Origin: an uncultured Cytophagales bacterium
Lineage (GTDB): Bacteria > Bacteroidota > Bacteroidia > Cytophagales > Cyclobacteriaceae
Direction: 5' to 3'
Assembly: GCA_913057175.1 (NCBI GenBank)
Contig: CAJXNP010000020.1
Location: 1 to 64,000, forward strand
DNA length: 64,000 nucleotides
The position numbers and the translations under genes are program-made. The notes beneath the pieces are model-generated. The model was not told where the DNA came from. It ran no database searches and was given only the letters and a program-made list of their open reading frames with translations. Of the stretch, positions 61,668-64,000 are shown piece by piece. Each line of letters starts with the position of its first letter. Position 1 is the stretch's first letter.

Positions 61668-62606
61668 TTAAAATTCTCCCACGAACATCATTTCATTTCC
61701 TATAGGGATAAACCTATAAGAACGAAATCTTATAGATTCGCAAATATTATTCACTCCATTAAAATTATACCCTGCCTTACCTGATCCTATAATTTGAGGT
61801 GAAATGTGAATCTGGACCTGGTCAACGCACCCTTTTTTCAGAAAACATGAAGAGGTGTAAGACCCACCCTCTATATAGACGCTGTACAAGCCGTATTCAA
61901 GTAACTTATTTAGGATTTGTTTGGGACTATAGCTGCCATTAATTTTTCTGAGTTTTATTTTTGTTGATGGGATACTATCTGTTTTGTGATTCTGACCAAA
62001 GACAATCGATTTATTATCAATTGCCTTATAATTTTTTAAATCCAGATTGTCGCCTCCAACAATTATTTTAATAGGATTATTGCCTGTGACGTGACGAACA
62101 TTAAGTTGAGGGTTATCTATAGCCAATGTTTGAGATCCTATTAAGATACCATCAAGCAGTGCACGCATTCGATGTGCATGGATTAAATTTTCGTTATTTC
62201 CAATCCATTTAGAATCTAAGGTCTTTGTTGCTATTCTACCATCCAGCGATTGTGCAAAATGAGTGATTGCATATATTTTTTTATTTAGTTTTGCAAAATG
62301 AGGCAAAATAGCATAAGGCAAATAGATTGAAAGTAATTTGATCTGTTCAGCATCTAAGCTATTATTTTTTATAATATCAAAAGAAAATGGCCTGATACAA
62401 TTGATGATTGTCAGGTAATGATTTGGATACGCCGAATCACATAAATTAATGCAAATAGGAAATGAAGGTCCTGATTTATTGAATATGATTGAGAATTCGT
62501 CTGGCTCTAGCTTGATGGAAATAAATCGAAGGTTGATGGATGATTTTTTTAATTTATCATTTAAATCCAATATCAAATTCCAGGTAGTACTCGTTTTATC
62601 ACTCAT
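61668..62606 (-). CDS. RibD C-terminal-type reductase
   Basis: A 312-residue protein. The C-terminal 200 residues are a RibD reductase domain: ITHFAQSLDGRIATKTLDSKWIGN, RMRALLDGILIGSQTLAIDNPQLNVR, IEGGSYTSSCFL and IHISPQIIGSGKAGYNF. The N-terminal 110 residues are not the RibD deaminase and are not recognised. RibD reductase reduces the ribosyl of a pyrimidine; with the PTPS fold this implies a GTP-derived pyrimidine or pterin pathway. It is the first gene of the operon (3 bp before the dehydrogenase). Confidence 0.8.
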   Translation of the reverse strand: MSDKTSTTWNLILDLNDKLKKSSINLRFISIKLEPDEFSIIFNKSGPSFPICINLCDSAYPNHYLTIINCIRPFSFDIIKNNSLDAEQIKLLSIYLPYAILPHFAKLNKKIYAITHFAQSLDGRIATKTLDSKWIGNNENLIHAHRMRALLDGILIGSQTLAIDNPQLNVRHVTGNNPIKIIVGGDNLDLKNYKAIDNKSIVFGQNHKTDSIPSTKIKLRKINGSYSPKQILNKLLEYGLYSVYIEGGSYTSSCFLKKGCVDQVQIHISPQIIGSGKAGYNFNGVNNICESIRFRSYRFIPIGNEMMFVGEF

Positions 62607-62835
62607 TACGAAACAAATTCATCAAATCGACTACACTTGTAATTTCAGACATTGATCAATTTTATAGTTGACACTACTTAACCGATTTTGAAAAAATAAA
62701 TTCATTGATCGATTTTTTCAGGCTTTTTGACAATACAAATAAATTCGACAGAGGGTTGCCTCACTTATTCAATCAGTGCTGAATCTTAATAAATGTTTGA
62801 AAAAATAGTTTAGGAGCTTACTTATTTTTAAGGCA
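62607..62835. other. intergenic region upstream of island operon
   Basis: About 230 bp, AT-rich, with no coding frame of note. It should include the promoter of the minus-strand biosynthetic operon, and ends at the terminator of the RNA gene at 62873. Confidence 0.45.
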
Positions 62836-62861
62836 AAATAAAAAAGCCTCCGAGAGGAGGC
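62836..62861 (-). terminator. terminator of tRNA-like RNA 1
   Basis: GCCTCC (62846-62851) pairs with GGAGGC (62856-62861). On the minus strand it is followed by TTTTTTATTTTGCC. It ends about 12 bp after the RNA 3' end. Confidence 0.85.
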
Positions 62862-62872
62862 CTTTATAGTAG

Positions 62873-62998
62873 CTGTAAGGGGAGGAGTCGAACCTCCACG
62901 AAGCGGTTAGTCACAGTGTCTGATCAACACACGTAATTTATTCCGTGATCTTCACCCCCGAGACAGGAGGGCATGTCTGCCAGTTTCATCACCTTACA
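62873..62998 (-). ncRNA. class II tRNA-like RNA with long variable arm, copy 1
   Basis: A 126-nt cloverleaf on the minus strand. The acceptor is TGTAAGG/CCTTACA (7 bp), followed by TG, a D arm (ATG-AAACTGGCAGA-CAT with the conserved GG), an anticodon arm CCCTC-CTGTCTC-GGGGG, and a T arm GGAGG-TTCGACT-CCTCC. The variable arm is about 57 nt instead of 10-20: GAAG/CTTC base, TCACG/TGTGA, then GTGT/ACAC with loop GTTGATCAG. The loop would place GTC as anticodon with T at position 37. Discriminator G, no encoded CCA. A translation role is doubtful, since a class II tRNA with an Asp anticodon would be toxic or unchargeable. Confidence 0.75.
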
Positions 62999-63010
62999 AT
63001 TTGGATAACA

Positions 63011-63037
63011 AAAGAAAAACCTCGCATAAGAGGTTTT
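63011..63037 (-). terminator. terminator of tRNA-like RNA 2
   Basis: AAAACCTC (63016-63023) pairs with GAGGTTTT (63030-63037), loop GCATAA. On the minus strand the stem is followed by TCTTTTG. It separates the two RNA genes, so each seems to be a separate transcript. Confidence 0.78.
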
Positions 63038-63137
63038 GGCTTTTGATGTAAGTTATTGTCTCTCCCTAAAAAAGGGATCGCAAACTTACAATCTTTCAAG
63101 AAAATACTTCAACTTTTTTGAAGTTTATTAGGTTTGG

Positions 63138-63262
63138 CTGTAAGGGGAGGAGTCGAACCTCCACGAAGTGGTTAGGCATATGCCTGTACAACGCATAAGC
63201 TTTATCCCTAACTCTTCACCCCCGAGACAGGAGGGCATGTCTGCCAGTTTCATCACCTTACA
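63138..63262 (-). ncRNA. class II tRNA-like RNA with long variable arm, copy 2
   Basis: A 125-nt paralogue of the RNA at 62873. Acceptor, D arm, anticodon arm and T arm are identical in the paired parts. The variable arm has different bases but the same plan: GAAG/CTTC, GTTAGG/CCTAAC, and an inner TATGC/GCATA with loop GTTGTACAG. The changed stems keep pairing, and the loop keeps GTTG-N2-CAG. Here the 3' end reads G-CCA, so CCA is encoded or coincidental. The upstream asymmetric internal loop contains GATAAAGCT (compare AATAAATTA in copy 1). Confidence 0.75.
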
Positions 63263-63670
63263 ATTTGTTAACTTTGGTCATTCCCATTTGGAAATTCCTT
63301 AACGTTTTTAACGTTTTGTTGAGACAAAGTTATCGGATTAAACTTTAAATTAAAAAAAATATAATACTTTGATGAAATAAATACATATGAGATCAAAAAC
63401 CTACCTTAAAATTGTGAAACTCAAAATTAAGATTCTCTAAACAGGGTTGAATTATGAAATTTTCAATAAATTTTTTCAATGGGATATAGTTAAAATGACC
63501 AAATTATATATGGAGAAATAAGAATTCTACGAATAAAAAATCGGTTCTTTATCCAGAAACGCCATATTTTGCAAGAATGATTAAATAAAAACGGATAGCT
63601 GTTCAAATTTAAAGTATTGCTTTAAAATATTATAATAATTTCAAACTTCAGGTCAAATGATTGAAAAATC
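63263..63670. other. AT-rich intergenic region, nothing recognised
   Basis: About 400 bp without genes or clear repeats. It likely holds the promoter of the minus-strand tRNA-like RNA 2 near 63270-63330. Confidence 0.45.
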
Positions 63671-64000
63671 CTAAAGTTCGTGCCCGCACTGATTACAATA
63701 CTTTGCCCCAACCTCATGGATCTCTTTTCCGCAAGATAAGCAGGATTGTGGAATGTTTTCTGTGGTATACCGACTCTTGGTCAACTGGGCAGTCACAATA
63801 CCGGTTGGAACAGCGATTATTCCATAGCCCAATATCATTAGCATTGTGGCCACAGTCTGCCCTAGTGGAGTTTGCGGAGCAATATCGCCATAGCCAACAG
63901 TTGTCATGGTAACAACCGTCCAGTAGATGCTAATGGGTATATTTTTGTATCCATTCTCAGGTCCTTCAATGATATACATTAGTGTACCCGTCATCGTAGA
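63671..64000 (-). CDS. potassium channel with C-terminal zinc ribbon, partial
   Basis: The visible 109 codons run off the window edge, so the N-terminus is missing. The pore helix and filter are SIYWTVVTMTTVGYGDIAPQTPLG (TVGYGD filter), followed by the inner helix IATMLMILGYGIIAVPTGIVTAQL. The end is a zinc ribbon, C-x2-C...C-x2-C (CLSCGKEI, KYCNQCGHEL). It resembles KvAP-type voltage-gated channels of bacteria. The zinc ribbon is an unusual cytoplasmic addition. Confidence 0.88.
   Translation of the reverse strand, partial: STMTGTLMYIIEGPENGYKNIPISIYWTVVTMTTVGYGDIAPQTPLGQTVATMLMILGYGIIAVPTGIVTAQLTKSRYTTENIPQSCLSCGKEIHEVGAKYCNQCGHEL

Noticed and set aside
62836-63262. tmRNA interpretation of the two RNA genes
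   Set aside because: They have full D and anticodon arms and no tag reading frame or pseudoknots, and tmRNA is about 350 nt or longer.
62873-63262. Ordinary tRNA-Leu or tRNA-Ser with an intron
   Set aside because: The extra sequence is in the variable arm, not in the anticodon loop where group I or other introns lie, and the anticodon position does not read a Leu or Ser codon.
1-64000. CRISPR arrays, transposases, phage modules, rRNA
   Set aside because: No regularly spaced repeats, transposase motifs (DDE), integrases or rRNA sequence were found.

Overview
The window is ordinary chromosomal DNA of a Bacteroidetes bacterium, most likely a free-living (marine-type) Cytophagales relative. The signs are: T9SS C-terminal sorting domains on secreted proteins (28739-31198, 36670-38079), many short lipoproteins with an FSC-type lipobox, AT-rich intergenic DNA with few Shine-Dalgarno sites, large Bacteroidetes-type TamB and Omp85 proteins, and GIY-YIG ORFs buried in tRNA debris. 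No CRISPR array, rRNA operon, transposase or phage module was seen.

Layout. 0.4-2.6 kb: a GIY-YIG-like small protein, an M50 protease and a HAD phosphatase. 2.75-3.75 kb: an intact tRNA(CAT), then two GIY-YIG nuclease genes, each ending in degenerate tRNA 3' fragments, then a deleted third GIY-YIG copy. 3.8-4.5 kb: a nucleotidyltransferase with a small partner. 4.7-13.8 kb: four paralogous lipoprotein genes, an ECF-like sigma factor with a membrane TPR protein, and an operon of a subtilase lipoprotein plus a TPR-CHAT protease. Five promoters in this block share GGTTAK-N14-TTACAC, which joins these genes into one regulon. 14-17.4 kb: a BASS transporter and housekeeping genes. 17.6-26.5 kb: a stress block (Hsp20, ferritin-like protein, universal stress protein, two response regulators, PAS kinase, Dps, YtxH, MscS, MgtC, YceI). 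26.8-42.4 kb: mixed metabolism and transport (OsmC twice, Nramp-like, PLP trans-sulfuration, M2 peptidase, GH5, cytochrome c, Mla-type MCE transporter). 42.9-50.1 kb: TamB and an Omp85 protein. 50.3-53.5 kb: apt, an orphan degenerate ABC ATPase and small proteins around TGTTC-N6-GAACA boxes. 53.5-62.6 kb: an AT-rich biosynthetic island. 62.8-63.3 kb: two tRNA-like RNA genes. The right edge cuts a potassium channel.

The strongest candidates for undescribed biology are three. (1) The sigma/TPR/subtilase/CHAT/lipoprotein regulon: two envelope proteases and four secreted sensors or substrates under one local sigma factor. (2) The island at 53.5-62.6 kb, which combines a RibD-type reductase domain, a PTPS-fold protein without the usual third zinc histidine or catalytic cysteine, a zinc-ADH-like dehydrogenase, a GT4 glycosyltransferase, three methyltransferases, a CDP-alcohol phosphotransferase and an alkaline-phosphatase-superfamily membrane enzyme. 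It looks like a pathway for a pterin- or pyrimidine-derived, glycosylated, methylated and possibly lipid-linked product. (3) Two paralogous 125-nt class II tRNA-like RNAs with a structured insert in the variable arm, where the two copies show compensatory base changes.

All calls come from reading the sequence and recall of families. No searches were run. Positions of short motifs were counted by hand and may be off by a base.
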